From Strigamia acuminata (lineage: Eukaryota; Arthropoda; Chilopoda; Geophilomorpha; Linotaeniidae): DNA of 64,000 bases. Below the pieces are notes generated by a model. It was given only the letters and a program-made list of their open reading frames with translations. It did no database searches and was not told where the DNA came from. The stretch spans positions 16,022,427 through 16,086,426 of the forward strand of contig OX442315.1 of assembly GCA_949358305.1 (NCBI GenBank), given 5' to 3'. Positions 34,953-46,693 of this stretch are shown in pieces. How positions within the stretch are numbered: the stretch's first letter is position 1; every line of letters begins with the position of its first letter. Position numbers and translations under genes: made by a program.

Positions 34953-37485
34953 ATGTATTGGTCGCTGTTAGAAGCCGCGAAGAACAGCCCGTTCTTGACG
35001 CCTTTCCAAGCGCAATGTGAAGCATCGAAACCCACCTCGCCGTCACCCACAATGGCCCCCACTTTAAGCCAATCTTTGGTGGTCAAACCACCACCGAGGA
35101 AATTCGCAGCAGCAGCGGCCCAGGGTAATAATAAGTACTGAAACTAGGTCCAAATACACGTTTTAATTGCTCTCTGTTAGCTAATTGATTGTGCTTGAGG
35201 TAGATAGCATTTTTAACTGTTTTTTTTATTTTTATATAGACGAATATTGTTGCGAGTTCGGTTCAAAAGAATACTTTGCATTGTGCGGCTTGGGTGGAAT
35301 TTTAAGCTGTGGGATTACCCACACTGCGATTGTACCCCTGGATTTAGTAAAGTGCAGGATTCAAGTGAGTTTGGAATTTGTTTTCTTTGTGTTTTGTTAA
35401 ATCTTTTGTTTTGAGGCAAAATTTAATAATTTAATGATGAATTTTAGTGTTTTCAGACAAAATTTTGATGAGTTTTTGCGTTTAGAGGCAAAATTTTGAG
35501 GAATTATTGTCTTTTGAAGCAAAATTTACATCATTATTTTGGTTTTGACGCAAAATTTTAAAGAATTTTTTACCTTTCTGGCAAAATTTTGATGAATTTT
35601 TGTCTTTTAAAACAAAATTTTGTTGAATTATTGCCTTTTGAAGCAAAATTTACATTAATTTTTGTCCATTTTAGCTAAACATTGATGTTTTTTTGTGTTT
35701 TGCGCATAAATTTTGATAATTTTTCATTATTTTTAGGTTAATCCTGAGAAATACCGTAGCATATTCAATGGATTTTCGCTTACCGTTAAAGAAGAGGGTT
35801 ATGTAGGATTGAGCAAAGGCTGGGCTCCAACGGCCATTGGTTATTCGATGCAGGGACTCTGTAAATTTGGACTCTACGAAGTATTTAAAGTTTTATACGG
35901 TAATTTAATGGGAGAGGTAAGAGTCAATCGAGAGTTGAATAAACACAGGTGTTTAATAGTGATAAAATTTTTTCTAGGAATATTCTTACCTCTATCGTAC
36001 GTCCCTGTACTTAATTTCGAGTGCTTCGGCCGAATTTTTCGCCGATATTGCTTTGTCGCCTATGGAAGCTGTTAAAGTACGCATTCAAACGATGCCTGGC
36101 TTTGCCGCAACTTTACGCCAGGGTGCGCCGATTATATGGAGAGAAGAAGGAATTGGTGGGTCAGTATTCAACGTTTTTTATTTAGATCTCGTTGTGGGGT
36201 TAGATGAAAAAATGCATTTTATTTGTAAAAATTAACATTCACAGTCGAAAAAAAAAATTTCGGCAAAAATTTGACCATTTTAGATGGGAAAAATACATTT
36301 TACGCCGAAATTTGGCAATTTTAGACAGATAAAATGCATTTTAGACAGGAAATTAATCTGAAAATGTATTTATTTAGACGAATTTATAGACTCAGGAACT
36401 GGTCGTGTATAGAAGTATTAAAAATTAAAAAAAAAATACTTTTTATTCCAGATTTTACAAAGGACTGGTTCCTTTGTGGATGAGACAAATTCCCTATACA
36501 ATGATGAAATTTGCTTGTTTTGAGAGAACCGTAGAAGCGTTGTATAAGTTTGTAGTCCCGAAACCTCGAGAAGAATGTACCTATGGAGAACAACTTATAG
36601 TCACGTTTGCGGCCGGCTATATCGGTAACACACAACGAAAACCAATGCCAATCAAAACACCGAAAAACTGACAACCTTTTTTCACCAAACTTTTAGCTGG
36701 TATATTCTGCGCCATCGTGTCTCATCCGGCTGATACAGTAGTATCGAAATTAAATCAAGCCAAGGGAAGCAGCGCGATGCAAGTGGCGAAAGATCTAGGA
36801 TTTATGGGTAAGAAAATATAGATAAGTAAAGTAAAAAAAAAACTACGTTTTTTGGATAAAGGCTTTTGTTTCAAAATGTTGCATTTCGCTGACTGGTGAC
36901 CCCGCCAAAAATCATTAAAAAAAATTAATTTTTTGCATTTAAATTTACAATGTAAAAAAAATATATGGGCAGATTTTATTTTGAACAGGTTTAGCCTGGT
37001 TTCAGAATTTGTTAACCTCTTTATAATTATATTTTATGAGGAATAGAAAGTGGTTTTATGAGGTTTTTATTTTTAAATAATTTTTTTTGTGTTGAACTAA
37101 AGCCTTTACAAACACACTCCTTAAACCCGGTGATGCACGCAAACAGTTTTTGTTTGTTTTATATAGTCGCCGGGTGAATCACGTGTGTGAGATTAAAAAA
37201 TTTCCTTCGTTTTATCGATTTGTTGATTAAATTTTCAAAGAAAAACGAGAATTAACGTTGGAAAATGAAGGAAACAATCGATTTTCGTGATTAGAAAATT
37301 AAATTGGGTTTTTTTTTACAGGTATGTGGAAAGGACTGACCGCCAGGATCATCATGATCGGTACATTGACAGCTGCTCAGTGGTTCATTTACGACGCGGT
37401 TAAAGTTTACTTCCGTATGCCCCGGCCTCCGCCACCAGAAATGCCGGAGTCTTTGAGACGAAAACTAGAGGAGAAACAACAATAA
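34953..37485 (+). CDS. SLC25A3: Mitochondrial phosphate carrier protein (SLC25A3)
   Basis: This inner-membrane transporter imports phosphate for ATP synthesis. The first exon reads [20 protein letters not shown] and ends in an alanine run (RKFAAAAAQ), like other animal SLC25A3 N-termini. The core follows with [20 protein letters not shown]. The carrier signature [11 protein letters not shown] is in repeat 1, [12 protein letters not shown] in repeat 2 and [13 protein letters not shown] in repeat 3, the expected three-fold pattern. [20 protein letters not shown] and [20 protein letters not shown] are also family-typical. It ends [13 protein letters not shown] long reading frame antisense to exon 1 is a shadow. 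The introns at about 35370-35735 and 36170-36450 carry degenerate repeats. Confidence 0.96.
35425..35740. repeat. Degenerate tandem repeat in SLC25A3 intron
   Basis: About eight imperfect copies of a unit of about 35-40 bp built on GGCAAAATTTTGATGAATTT followed by TTGTCTTTT. Non-coding. Confidence 0.7.
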
Positions 37486-37703
37486 ATGTATACAAAATGT
37501 GTAGATAATTTTTGTTTTGAAGCGCGCTTCTCAATTTCATTAGATTGTGTAGAAAGAAAAGGAAAAAAAATTTGTTTTGGCGTATTAGCGTTTTAAAATG
37601 GCGGAAATTGGCGACAAAATGTTAAAAAAATTCACTGGTTCATCGATTTCACAATTCTTAAAGTAAAAAGAAAAGAATAAGCAGTATGAATGTGTTGTTT
37701 TAA

Positions 37704-39643
37704 TTATTTCCACTGAAAGAAATTGCACTTTGATTGCGGGTTTGATTTGGGACCGTCCGGGTGCGAACACACGTAAAAATGGCGGCCGTTGTTGGTGCCG
37801 CTTTTCTTGACTGTTCGTAAAATGCTCGGCTCGTTGTGTCCGGAGCAAAATGGCGTCGTTTTGTTTGGTTTTTTGAAGACATCTCGCCATTCGTGTGCTA
37901 ATTCGGTGATTTTCGGAGGTTCTTGATGATTTTTGGGCGAGGAGTCACTGTTTTCGAGTCGTTCCGTTGTTTTGAAGAAGGACGATAATGTTTTTTGGTT
38001 TGTTTTTCGTTTTTTCGTTGGTGGTGGGTCGGAGTTGTTGGTTTTTTGGGTTGTTTCGGTTTGTTGGAAGAATGTTTTTAGGGTTTGTTGTTGTCCGGCG
38101 AATTCTGGCCAGTTTTTTGTGCACAGAAATGGAGTTTTCGACGCGATTGGAAGACATCTGAATTGAGCGGTGACGGGACAATGATCGGAGCCTTTAACTT
38201 CGGGGTGAATGTCGCTCGAATCGAGGGTTTTTTGGGCGAATTGTACGTTTGCTAATATGTAATCGAGTCTGGTTCCGAAATTTAATGTTCTCGCGCCGAC
38301 TTTTGTACACCAACACGTGAATGCTTCCGCGCGGAACGGATGGCAGTGACGAAAAGTGTCCACAAATTTCGTTTCTGGAGTGAAAGGTTTAAAAAATTTA
38401 AAAGATATTCTAGTTTGTTTCGGATTTTCTCACTTGAATTTTCACATATTTCATCCGAATGTACAGTTTGGGGCATCGAAACCACCAAACTATCCAACCA
38501 TTCTTGACCTTTACTGAACTGTTATTGTAAATTGAATAAATTAATATTCTTATTTGTCGTTTTATGCTCGTTTTATGCTCGTTTTATACTTCTATTGGTT
38601 TAGCTGAATCGATTTCCTTATGAATTGCATTCAAATCTCCTAGAATTATCACGTGGCTGCAAAATAATCGAAATAAATTCAATAAAATTAATAAAAATCG
38701 AAATAAATTCAATAAAATTAATAAAAATCGAAATAAATTCAATAAAATTAATAAAAATCGAAATAAATTCGATAAAATTAATAAAAATCGAAATAAATTC
38801 AATAAAATTAATAAAAATCGAGACAAATTCAATAAATTTAATAAAAATCAACAAAAATCCTTTTGTTTTTTCATATTACCTGTCGGTCTTGATGAGTGAT
38901 TGAGCTCTTTGTCTGAGTAAATCAAAAAATTGAAATTTATACTTCAGTCTCTCGCAGTTATCCACCGACGCATGCGGGCAGTAAACATTAATTATAGTGA
39001 GAAATTCATCATTCCCATCGTGTGTCCTGCGAATTGCTTCAATTATTTAAAAGTTAATGATGTTATCGAACATTATACTTGATCTTATGCTTTGTGACGA
39101 CAGATCTGCCTTCTGAATCCAATGCAATTAGTTCATCTTTGCTCCAATTTTCCCAAATATCTCCATACTGTCCTACGACATCCTTCTCGTTAGAAAACAA
39201 TGTGTGATTGACGCCGCTTAGTCCTTCTTCGGCGGCAATTGGAGTAAATTCGTTTCTGCAGATAGTTGCAACACCTTTTTTAACAAAATTAAAAAATTTA
39301 GTTTTTGAATTTAAATAAATAAAAAAAATAGAAAAAAAATACGATCAGTTTTAAATTTACCAGAATAGCCGCCTTTTAACCTTGAAAAACTATAATAAGA
39401 ATTAAAACCCTTTAAAATAGCCGTCTCCTCGTCTAATTGATCCCCTAAAACCGAAAGTGTCATTAGAAAGCGTCGTTATATAGAAATAAAATTTTATTAT
39501 TTTTTGTTCTTTTTACTTGTGAGTTTGGTTTCTTGCAGACACAACACATCACAATTGAACGAATGCAGTAAGTCTTTGATGGAATCCCTCGATGTTCGTA
39601 TACCATTTATGTTCCAGCTCATAATTTTTATTTTTCCGTCCAT
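37704..39643 (-). CDS. APEX2: AP endonuclease 2 (APEX2-like) with two PCNA-binding motifs and zf-GRF
   Basis: This ExoIII-type AP endonuclease/3' phosphodiesterase acts in base-excision repair and ATR signalling. The N-terminus MDGKIKIMSWNINGIRTSRD has the family Asn, and CDVLCLQETKL carries the metal-binding Glu. Further exons give YYSFSRLKGGYSGVATICR, LTIINVYCPHA, VIILGDLNAIHKEIDSA (catalytic Asp/Asn), LNFGTRLDYILANVQFA and KGSDHCPVTAQF (catalytic Asp-His). The tail has two PIP-box-like motifs, QQTLKTFFQQ and QKTLSSFFK. It ends in a zf-GRF finger (CSGHNEPSILRTVKKSG, HFYVCSHPDG, KCNFFQW). An upstream in-frame ATG at 39694 would add 17 residues. Convergent with SLC25A3, divergent from the LEM gene. 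Confidence 0.93.
38671..38850. repeat. 30-bp minisatellite in APEX2 intron
   Basis: Six copies of a 30-bp unit made of AAATAAATTCAATAAAATTA followed by ATAAAAATCG. The first five are nearly identical and the last is diverged. Because the unit is a multiple of three, it is open in several frames. Confidence 0.93.
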
Positions 39644-40261
39644 GTTATCTGGAAAAAGCGGCCTTTCCCGCGTAAGAATGGACACCAATATCAACTTCCG
39701 TTTCCCGCATAAAATTAAAGAATTTATATTTTATTTCTTAAAAAAAATTGACTGCTAAGGAAAATTGTGGGATTTTTATTTTTAATTACAGGAAATACAC
39801 ATGAAAACACATGAAAGAAAATGATTTCGATGGTCGACATTACAAAAATTGATAATTCCAGTACACTTGTTTGCAGACAAAACAACACTTGTTAAAATGC
39901 TGTTCACAGCACTACTGGAATTGGTATCCATGCTTCATACGAATCATACGATCATTTGGACGACAACTCTAAAACTCGAAAAAAGAAAAAGTGATTTCTT
40001 GTCAGATTGCTCGCAAACGAAACAAATCGACAAACAAAAAGAATTGGATTTTTAATAAAAATATATAAAACTCAATTTTATTTTATTTCATTTCATTTCC
40101 CGCTGAAAAAATGACTCAAACTATTTCCGCTTCCGTTTTTTTAAGCCGCCATCTTTGATCCGTCTTTTATCTCGGGCGCCGTGGTTTAGCCGGTGTGCGT
40201 GCGACTTTTTTAAAGCTATTTTGTACATTTCGCTCGCTTTATTTCATCCGTGTAAAAAAAA
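39644..40261. other. Divergent intergenic region APEX2 / LEM-domain gene
   Basis: This region should contain both promoters. A minus-strand stretch at about 39840-39960 translates in part to a Cys-rich pattern but is interrupted by stops. No gene is called. Confidence 0.5.
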
Positions 40262-41668
40262 ATGTCGTCATCATCCATCTCCATGTCCAAAGACAAACTT
40301 AAAAGTGAGTTGCAATCGCACAATATTCCTTTGCCACCGACCGGTTCCAAAAAAGAAGTCTACGTCCAATTGTACCATAAGTACCTAACCAATGCTCAAA
40401 CCCGTGAACCACGTGCTTCGGAGTTCTCTAGTGACGAAGAGGAGACGTATAAATACACCAAAGGTCACATGAAAGTAAGTCGAACGCATGACGTAATAAA
40501 AAAATCTATCAAAAAACAAATTAAAAAAAAAACTCCGCCTACAATAAGAGCAAACCAATCAAAGCCTTCGTATAGTTAACAATCGAACCCTGTCGACAGC
40601 ATTTCCTGTTTAAAGTTAAATCTAGTAGGCCGAGGTTAGACATGGGAAAATTAAGCATGGCGGCCACGGTAAAGAAAGAATGAGTTTTTTTTTTAAAAAC
40701 TGAAACTGTTCATTTATTTAATAGTTATTTATTTATTTTTGGTTGTTTTTATAGGAAAAAAGTATTTTTACAACAGTTTCAGACAATTTGGATACTGCGA
40801 CGGTCGTGTTGGATGGAATTCGAGTGAACATAACGGAACTGTCAGATGATGAACTTCGGCAATATTTACTGAAGAATAATGTGACGGCAGGCCCCATCGT
40901 TGGTTAGAATGCATTAAAATGATGATAAAATGGTGGAATGTTTGGTAGATTTTGATATTTTTATTTAGAAACTACACGATCGGTGTACGAACGGAAATTG
41001 GCGCGGATTTTGATGGGGGAGATGGAAGGAGACGTACAAAATGGACAGTACGAACAAGCAGAAGATGAATACTCGGACAGCGAACCGGAAGAAATGCCTC
41101 CACCAGCTATTACACCGACTATCAAGTAAAAATCAACAAAAAATTGAAAAAAATCGAAAAAAAATTGAGAACTCAAGTTAATTATTTTACTTATTTCGAT
41201 TTAATTTAGTTCTGGCAATCGGAAAAAGAAGCACGAGGATTCGCCAATTATCTACAACGTTGTGGAACCCGAGACCATTTTAAATAAACGAAATTTTTCG
41301 AGCGATACACCAACAGCACGTCGTAGTTTGAGAGATAATATATCGTACACTCCCGTCGACAGGACTCTCTATGCAGATTTGATGCGCCAGTAAATGAAAA
41401 TATTGAGAGAAAGGTCGATTTAGTTCATTTATTCATTTGTTTTGTATTTCTTTTTAGACGAAATGAGGAGACGGTAAGCAAACTTGCGTCGAATGTCGTC
41501 GAAAACACACCGGAGCCGGTGAAGGAAAAGAAATGGAGCAGCAATTCTTCTATGATGAAAAAGTTGATCTTTATTTTGTTGTTGATGGTTATTGCATGTG
41601 TAATCGTGTATTCTAACATGGAGGGGAGTAACACCGATGAAATTAGCCATCTCCCGAGCTCGAAATGA
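40262..41668 (+). CDS. LEM-domain inner nuclear membrane protein (LAP2/thymopoietin-like)
   Basis: It tethers chromatin and lamina at the inner nuclear membrane through binding to BAF. Five exons encode about 300 residues. The N-terminal LEM-like domain reads LKSELQSHNIPLPPTGSKKE and VYVQLYHKYL. The true LEM domain (about residues 90-130) reads ELSDDELRQYLLKNNVTAGP then SVYERKLARIL. The pair in this order is the LAP2/TMPO arrangement. A linker with acidic and Ser/Thr stretches follows, then one C-terminal membrane segment (LIFILLLMVIACVIVY) and a short luminal tail ending PSSK. The first exon ends in a GTAAGT donor at 40475. Emerin is less likely because it lacks the LEM-like domain. Confidence 0.88.
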
Positions 41669-42275
41669 AAAGTGGCGGGGTTTAATTCGGTTTTAAGGAA
41701 TGTTGTATATGGTAAATAGAAGAAAAAAACCTCATCAATAAAATAATTAATTCAAAAGAAATGGAAAGCGGATGGAGGGGATATTAAACTAAATACCTTC
41801 ATTTTTATAAATAACGTTTTTTGTTTTTGGTTACTTATTTTAACATTTTCATTTGTGTATTGAAATATATTGTGTGTAATTGAATGAATTTTAATTAAAA
41901 AAAAAATATAATGTAAATCAATTTTATTGTTTTATAATTTTTTTTTTCAATTTAAACGAGTTGTTGACACTTTTCATCTTTGAAAACATTTTAAAAACAC
42001 TGGGAGCATTTTATTGTATATTTTAGGCTTATTTTCGTGTGCAAAAATAAATTTGAGTTCAATTACATTTTAATACGTCTTAAAAATGCAATAATACGAG
42101 TTGTTTGAATTCTGTACACACAATAATACATTTAATATTCTGTACTACAATACATTTAATCACGCTTTATAAATCATGTACTGTGGATTAGTACTAGGCC
42201 CACCTAGGAAAAACAGGAACTGATTTTGGTAAGACGTTTTATCACCAGACGGATTTACCAACAATTAAATTAGTC

Positions 42276-43422
42276 ATGAAGGTAAACAAACATTACATAC
42301 ATTTGCTTCAAATAGACTAGTAAATCCGATTCAGATATTTAATATAATTAATTACGTGCATTTGTTTTAAATATTTAGGTTGTTTTACTCTCTTTTTTGA
42401 TTTTCTTTTTGGTTGCCATGATTGCGACGTGTGCTAAATCTGCTGATGTTGACGTTGCTTTACAAGATTTGGACAATGGACGTGATAAAATACATCGCTT
42501 AGAGAAAAGAGGATTGGGGAAGAGGTTGAAAAGGTGTGTTTGTGTGTGTGTGAGTTAGGGGCGGACACACAAAAATGGATGTTTTTGATCTAAAAATGAA
42601 CTTATTTTGCTCTCAGAATGAATTTTTGGTACCAAAAATGAATTCATGCTCCAAGAAATGAATTCTTGCTCCAAGAAATGAATTCTTGCTCCAAAAAATG
42701 AATTCTTGCTCCAAGAAATGAATTCTTGCTCCAAGAAATGAATTCTTGCTCCAAGAAATGAATTCTTGCTCCAAGAAATGAATTCTTGCTCCAAGAAATG
42801 AATTCTTGCTCCAAGAAATGAATTCTTGCTCCAAGAAATGAATTCTTGCTTCAAGAAATGAATTCTTGCTCCAAGAAATGAATTCTTGCTCCAAGAAATG
42901 AATTCTTGCTCCAAGAAATGAATTCTTGCTCCAAGAAATGAATTCTTGCTCCAAGAAATGAATTCTTGCTCCAAGAAATGAATTCTTGCTCCAAGAAATG
43001 AATTCTTGCTCCAAGAAATGAATTCTTGCTCCAAGAAATGAATTCTTGCTCCAAGAAATGAATTCTTGCTCCAAGAAATGAATTCTTGCTCCAAGAAATG
43101 AATTCTTGCTCCAAGAAATGAATTCTTGCTCCAAGAAATGAATTCTTGCTCCAAGAAATGAATTCTTGCTCCAAGAAATGAATTCTTGCTCCAAGAAATG
43201 AATTCTTGCTTAAAAAAAGGCCTTTTTAACTAAGCTCAAGGGGGTGGCAATGGCCTCCATCCATTCTTCTGGATCCGCCTCACGCGCGTATTATTAAATG
43301 CCATTTTTTTGCTATTATTTTTCTATAGAATAAGTAAACATATGGGACGAGCACTTGGACATGCCGCTGAAGGAGCGGTAGTATCAAAGGTTGCAGTTGC
43401 CGCAGTAGGAGCTACAGGATAG
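42276..43422 (+). CDS. Secreted cationic amphipathic peptide precursor 1 (cecropin-like)
   Basis: Three exons: 42276-42281 (Met-Lys only), 42379-42533 and 43329-43422. The signal peptide reads VVLLSFLIFFLVAMIATC. An acidic propiece (DVDVALQDLDNGRDK) ends at a dibasic site (LEKR). The predicted mature peptide begins GLGKRLKRISKHMGRALG, strongly basic, and continues into a hydrophobic Ala/Val/Gly helix (EGAVVSKVAVAAVG) ending in Gly, a possible amidation donor. This layout of basic helix, flexible middle, hydrophobic helix and terminal Gly is typical of cecropins, although no homology can be proven here. It belongs to the same family as precursors 2-4. The second intron is mostly a 20-bp minisatellite. 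Confidence 0.75.
42641..43210. repeat. 28-copy, nearly perfect 20-bp minisatellite in peptide gene 1 intron
   Basis: 28 consecutive copies of AATTCTTGCTCCAAGAAATG, each joining to create an EcoRI site (GAATTC). Only three substitutions are seen, in the first unit and at about 42694 and 42851, so the expansion or homogenisation is recent. The two to three long open frames through it (SWSKNSFLGARIHFLEQEF type) are repeat artefacts. Confidence 0.97.
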
Positions 43423-44024
43423 ATGAAAGGAAGGTTTAAAATTATTGTATTTAAAATTTAAAAAGAGAGTTTATTGTTTAGTGTGTATTTAGGAGTTCTA
43501 AATAAAAACACTGATACAATACGCAGCCCCGAGAGAAACATATTTTGCTTCTCCGCCTATCAATACTGTGACGCTGGACTTCATTGCTTTGGCAGAACAC
43601 AACTTTGGCGTGTATAAAACAACGTTTTTCTCCACACTCGGAAGTGGTAACACGGATTCAAAAGTTACTATGAATTGTATAAATTATATATTTTTTTAAG
43701 ACAAACAAAATAAAATATTTCTTTCGCGTTATATCTTAAAAACATAAAACTATATAAAAACTATATAGTGAGATGTAGTGCTATGAAATAGTGACAGTTT
43801 ACGCAGTTTACACTGTAGGTTGCAGCACAGTTACTACTGTGGTTTTAAAGTTAAAAATTGATTGGTTTTGATCTTAGAGTCCAAGGTTATTTTTCGAGTC
43901 ACTATCAAATTGCCTATTCATTGAAAAAAAAATCAATTGTACATTATCAGGTCTTTATTGTGTTAATTAATTATTTAATCAAGGTAATCTACATTAATTT
44001 GTTCGTAGAGTAATGAATTTGGTA
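43423..44024. other. Intergenic region between peptide gene 1 and caveolin 1
   Basis: This AT-rich region should include both 3' UTRs, since the genes converge. No gene, RNA or repeat was recognised. Confidence 0.5.
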
Positions 44025-44663
44025 TTATACTTCAAATACTTCATCTTTAGAACTGACCATTTGCTGTTGCTGTATGCGAATCTGACTAAATACGAGACCG
44101 CATGATTCGAAAAGCGGTCCGACGAGGCTAGTCATTAAAATGCGATAGAATTTGCGCGTAACGTGGCATCCGAGTTTACATTGCCTTAATGCTGGACCCA
44201 AACACCAAATGTGCTTCAAGGAAGAATAAAAAACGATTTAATTTGTTTGGAATAATTTTTTATTAATTTTTTAAATGTATATTTACCTCAAATGCTAAGC
44301 AGGCAAAATTGATTCCAACGCAGAATGCGATTGGGATAGCGAAGATAAGAGTAAGAAGGCCGTAACAACAACTGAGAGAACACCTGTAGACTTTAAAAGC
44401 TGACCTCCACACGCAATCTGAACTGCGGATTCCTTCCGGTTCAGCGACTATATCTTCCCACAGAAGCTGTTAGAAGAATCCACACATATTAGCAGTAAAA
44501 TGGGATTTTTACTGGCACAAACAGAAATGAAAGTGTATAATCACTATATATTCATCAAAATTTCGAATTTTTCTTGATTTAATGCTCGTACCTGTAGATA
44601 ATTGTTCATATCCTTCGGATCTCTGCTTTCCTTGTTTGTAGCCAATCTAGCCATTTCTTCCAT
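44025..44663 (-). CDS. Caveolin-like protein, paralogue 1 (shortened N-terminus)
   Basis: Caveolins are hairpin membrane proteins that scaffold caveolae. Three exons read MEEMARLATNKESRDPKDMN, then LWEDIVAEPEGIRSSDCVWR (the caveolin signature EDVIAEP is recognisable as EDIVAEP), a long hydrophobic hairpin (SCCYGLLTLIFAIPIAFCVG then INFACLAFEHIWCLGPAL) and a C-terminal part with SLVGPLFESCGLVFSQIRI ending EVFEV, TAA. Relative to paralogue 2, the upstream part of exon 1 contains an in-frame stop and a one-base insertion, so translation probably begins at 44663. Remnants of the longer N-terminus (ISSGYH, SPGG) persist to about 44830. Confidence 0.85.
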
Positions 44664-45213
44664 CTCGGATGTCCCAGATTATAAAAGAAGATGTGCGTAG
44701 TGGGAGGTTCAGTAGAGAAATAAAAACTGCAGTTATTGTGTATTAATTCTTAATTTTGTCTGATTGTGTCTGATAATTGCCACCTGGTGAATTAGCTATC
44801 TTGACCAAATGATATCCAGAAGATATCATTACTACAATTTTGTTTACAGTAGATAAATCAGTATACTGCGTGGTACTCCTGAAGGGCAAACAAGTTAGAA
44901 CTAATATAATGTTTTCTCATACAAAATATATTTGTAAATTATTATTCACTGTGATCGACTCGCATAATACAGAGGTTCTATATTCGGGTTCTAGCATTCG
45001 ATTGAATGCATCTCGTGAATACGTGAGTCGACACTGGATGGTATCGCTTTTGATAAACATGAGATGAATAACAGACGGAGTATTCTCAAAACACTATAAT
45101 TTATTGTTACCGGAAATAACTCTCACAGATATTCCGGGCAATATAAATATTTTCACACACCGACAAATGACTACTCGTTTGAAATGAGTTTATAGAATAA
45201 ATATTGAAAACTG

Positions 45214-45345
45214 ACTGCATCTAGTTATTTTTATTCTGTATAGGGACTCAATAAGTTTTAATTTTCACCAATACAATTTTATTAAATCGCAATTGTGCAC
45301 AGACAACATGCTCTATGAGAATTTGCAGACATTGAGAAATCGCGT
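45214..45345. repeat. Dispersed repeat, copy 1 (second copy at about 49457-49605)
   Basis: The stretch with ACTGCATCTAGTTATTTTTA through GAATTTGCAGACATTG recurs at about 49457-49605 with a few substitutions and a small insertion. This shows that more than the caveolin/peptide unit has been duplicated in the cluster. Confidence 0.7.
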
Positions 45346-45356
45346 GACTGGTGCAT

Positions 45357-45734
45357 TTAACAGTATAGCACCTGCAATGTTATATAATACTTGTGAACAC
45401 CGATTGGAAATTTTACGAGGAACCAATGGGAGTTGAGTTGAACATATTGATGTGTTTCTCTAGCCTGACAAGCAACACATCTGTTCCAGTTGTCTGCTTT
45501 ACACATTCTTTTGATTGTGATTTTCTGATTGTCATTGCTACGTGGTGTCGTCCTCGGTTGATTTGCTGCTTCGTTGAGATCAGGTGACCATGTAAGTATG
45601 CCAGCAAGAGGAATTGTCGCCTTCAGGAACCATCGGGAAAGGTGCAAGAGTCGACTATAAAAGGGGCCAAACATAAGTTGGACAGTCAGTTTAGATAGGA
45701 TCCTCACAAAACAAGCGTCTTGGTCCATCTCCAC
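45357..45734 (-). CDS. Uncertain 125-codon ORF
   Basis: The ATG-led open frame starts MEMDQDACFVRILSKL and contains RWFLKATIPLAGILTWSPDL and NWNRCVACQARE. It is unusually long and mixed in composition for this AT-rich non-repetitive stretch, but I recognise no domain and see no splice partners. It could be a decayed mobile-element ORF. It is not present in the duplicated units. Confidence 0.2.
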   Translation of the reverse strand: MEMDQDACFVRILSKLTVQLMFGPFYSRLLHLSRWFLKATIPLAGILTWSPDLNEAANQPRTTPRSNDNQKITIKRMCKADNWNRCVACQARETHQYVQLNSHWFLVKFPIGVHKYYITLQVLYC

Positions 45735-45770
45735 GCTTTTTCACCATGGTGATGCTTAGGAAATGGACTG

Positions 45771-46031
45771 TTAACCCATTGTGTTAGCCTTGGTTAATGT
45801 ATCTCCTTTTGTATTTACCTCAGTTGTTAGTGTAACCCATATTTTATTGTATATTACCCACAAGGCCACAATACCTTTTAATAAAGTTATGTTATTAAAC
45901 AAACCAACATGGCGCAGTCGTACATTGAATTGTGTGCAGTAATACGGTGCCAGCAATGGGAAAAAGCACGAGACACTGACTCCTAGACAAACTGAATTAA
46001 AGGTCATAAACAATAATAGTATCTTTGCCAT
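45771..46031 (-). CDS. Uncertain 86-codon ORF with signal-peptide-like start
   Basis: It starts MAKILLLFMTFNSVCLGVSV, a plausible signal peptide or membrane segment, and continues with a second hydrophobic segment (LKGIVALWVIYNKIWV). It lies just upstream of the other uncertain ORF on the same strand. No family is recognised and no expression evidence is possible here. Confidence 0.2.
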   Translation of the reverse strand: MAKILLLFMTFNSVCLGVSVSCFFPLLAPYYCTQFNVRLRHVGLFNNITLLKGIVALWVIYNKIWVTLTTEVNTKGDTLTKANTMG

Positions 46032-46693
46032 TTCCTTAACACGTGTCGAGGTTTGGCGCTATCTGGATGACCCTAAGTTCGGATGGTGTCACAGTTTCAT
46101 TTTTCAATTGACAAATCCACTAAATCATCATCTTTCTTTGCTAAAGCCTCTAACATTCAGACATTGGCATTGGAAGAAAAAAATCAATTTCGCGCAAATT
46201 TGAGCTATTAGTTAACAGTTATCACTGATCGATGTAGGTCTTCGTACGGTGTTAATCACTCAAGATAATTTCTCAATTCTGATAATACTGAGCGCATCCA
46301 TTCCCATTAATTAGTTCATAGTGCAAAACGATCAATAAACTCATTACATTTCTGCGAAGTAAAAATTTTCTAGTGCAATGACGACCGTATTTTTATTATT
46401 TATTTTATATGAAAGTTGATTCGAAAACAAGATAAAATTCTACCGTGCAAAATCGTTACGAAATTGTAGCGGATCGTGACTGAAAACTTGTTGTTTTGGG
46501 TCGATAATGACGAACAAAATGTTCACGTTTTTATTTAGATCCAGACACTTTTTCGTTATTCATGACTCACTGACCAATACCTGCATAAATAATTGTGTTT
46601 ATTTCGTATTTTGTATTAAAATTACAGTTAAATCGAATATACAAATGTGTATGTAGCCAAGAATAAATTTATAATGTATTTAAATTAATCGTA

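Noticed and set aside
34859-35086. 75-codon minus-strand ORF opposite SLC25A3 exon 1
   Set aside because: The plus strand encodes the expected SLC25A3 N-terminus with correct splicing (AAAAAQ joined to DEYCCEF). The antisense frame has no splice partners and is best read as a shadow.
39840-39965. Cys-rich minus-strand stretch (CCEQHFNKCCFVCKQ) suggesting a LIM or zinc finger
   Set aside because: Zinc-ligand spacing does not fit a complete finger, stops interrupt the frame and no start or partner exon is present.
42555-43194. Long minus-strand frames of about 199, 193 and 107 codons (SWSKNSFLGARIHFLEQ type repeats)
   Set aside because: They are translations of the 20-bp minisatellite in the intron of peptide gene 1. 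Three 20-bp units make 60 bp, so all frames stay open by construction.
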